Assembly (NCBI GenBank): GCA_024803745.1
Contig: JANJXV010000013.1
Coordinates: 35,131,001 to 35,195,000 of the forward strand
Length of the DNA stretch: 64,000 nt
Reading direction: 5' to 3'
Source: Megascapheus bottae
Lineage: Eukaryota; Chordata; Mammalia; Rodentia; Geomyidae
The notes under the pieces were generated by a model. It worked only from the letters and a program-made list of their open reading frames with translations. It was not told the DNA's origin and searched no databases. Position numbers and translations under genes: made by a program. This document shows, piece by piece, positions 63,745-64,000 of this stretch. Position 1 is the stretch's first letter. Each line of letters begins with the position of its first letter.

Positions 63745-64000
63745 AACAGTAAGGTGACATTTCTTAAAATTTTGAAAAAAATTGTACAAAATAATGGCTT
63801 TCATTATATTTCCACACAGCATACAATGACATAGGCTCTCCTGCCTCTCTTTCCTCTTCCTGTTCCCTCCTCCACACACAATCATCCCTTTAGCTTCATG
63901 CTCTTTTGCTTGCTTGTATTTCTGGGCCTGAATTCCAAGTGAGAGACCATTTGGTATTTGTCTCAGTCTGACTTATATTACTTAGCATGACGATGTCTAG
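63745..64000 (-). mobile_element. old L1 3' region, antisense, running off the window
   Basis: 'gagagaccatttggtatttg' and 'tctgacttatattacttagc' match the complement of the L1 sequence that follows ORF2 in mammals. Diverged, non-coding. Confidence 0.5.

Overview
This is nuclear DNA of a placental mammal, with intron-rich organisation, CpG islands, microsatellites, MIR and L1 relics and hundreds of base pairs of SINE per kilobase in places. The lineage looks like a rodent of the pocket mouse / kangaroo rat / gopher group (Geomyoidea). The evidence is the many copies of a two-part SINE with an ID-type, tRNA-like left half and a non-tRNA right half (tail like 'ctcaagtggtagagtgcta...gccctgagttcaagcc'). 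This matches the IDL-Geo SINE described for that superfamily. The assignment comes from memory of the family, not from a search.

The only protein-coding gene I can support is WT1 (Wilms tumour 1 transcription factor), on the minus strand. Five coding exons are present with intact splice sites: exon 1 (25519-25963 coding), exon 2 (19712-19834), exon 3 (19217-19319), exon 4 (8168-8245) and exon 5 (6888-6938, the mammalian 17-residue cassette exon). Exon lengths 123, 103, 78 and 51 bp and all phases fit the known WT1 structure. Exons 6-10, including the four zinc fingers, lie beyond position 1. The window therefore holds only the N-terminal regulatory half of the protein.

Layout: 1-6887 is the start of intron 5, with scattered SINEs. 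6939-8167 is intron 4, with a 235-bp purine tract on the coding strand. 8246-19216 is intron 3, whose last 3 kb next to exon 3 are GC- and CpG-rich. 19320-19711 is the short intron 2. 19835-25518 is intron 1, with a second CpG-rich block at about 20.9-22.1 kb. About 25.2-27.65 kb is the exon 1 CpG island and TATA-less promoter. 27.65-32.9 kb is SINE-free upstream flank, which in human carries the divergent WT1-AS RNA. 32.9-64 kb is gene-free flank: a SINE-poor, partly AT-rich part (33.8-40 kb), then a repeat-dense part (40-64 kb) with L1 3' ends, an MLT1-type LTR and nested insertions.

Main points for a second look are: apparent loss of the canonical upstream CUG start while the N-terminal extension frame stays open and protein-like; a CCAAT/TATA pair pointing antisense just inside intron 3; the long purine tract before the alternatively spliced exon 5; a three-layer MIR/L1/L1 nest with readable target-site duplications; a SINE-in-SINE nest; a duplicated unclassified retrotransposon-like module; and microsatellites that repeatedly begin at SINE 3' ends. 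I found no sign of a wholly new gene system.
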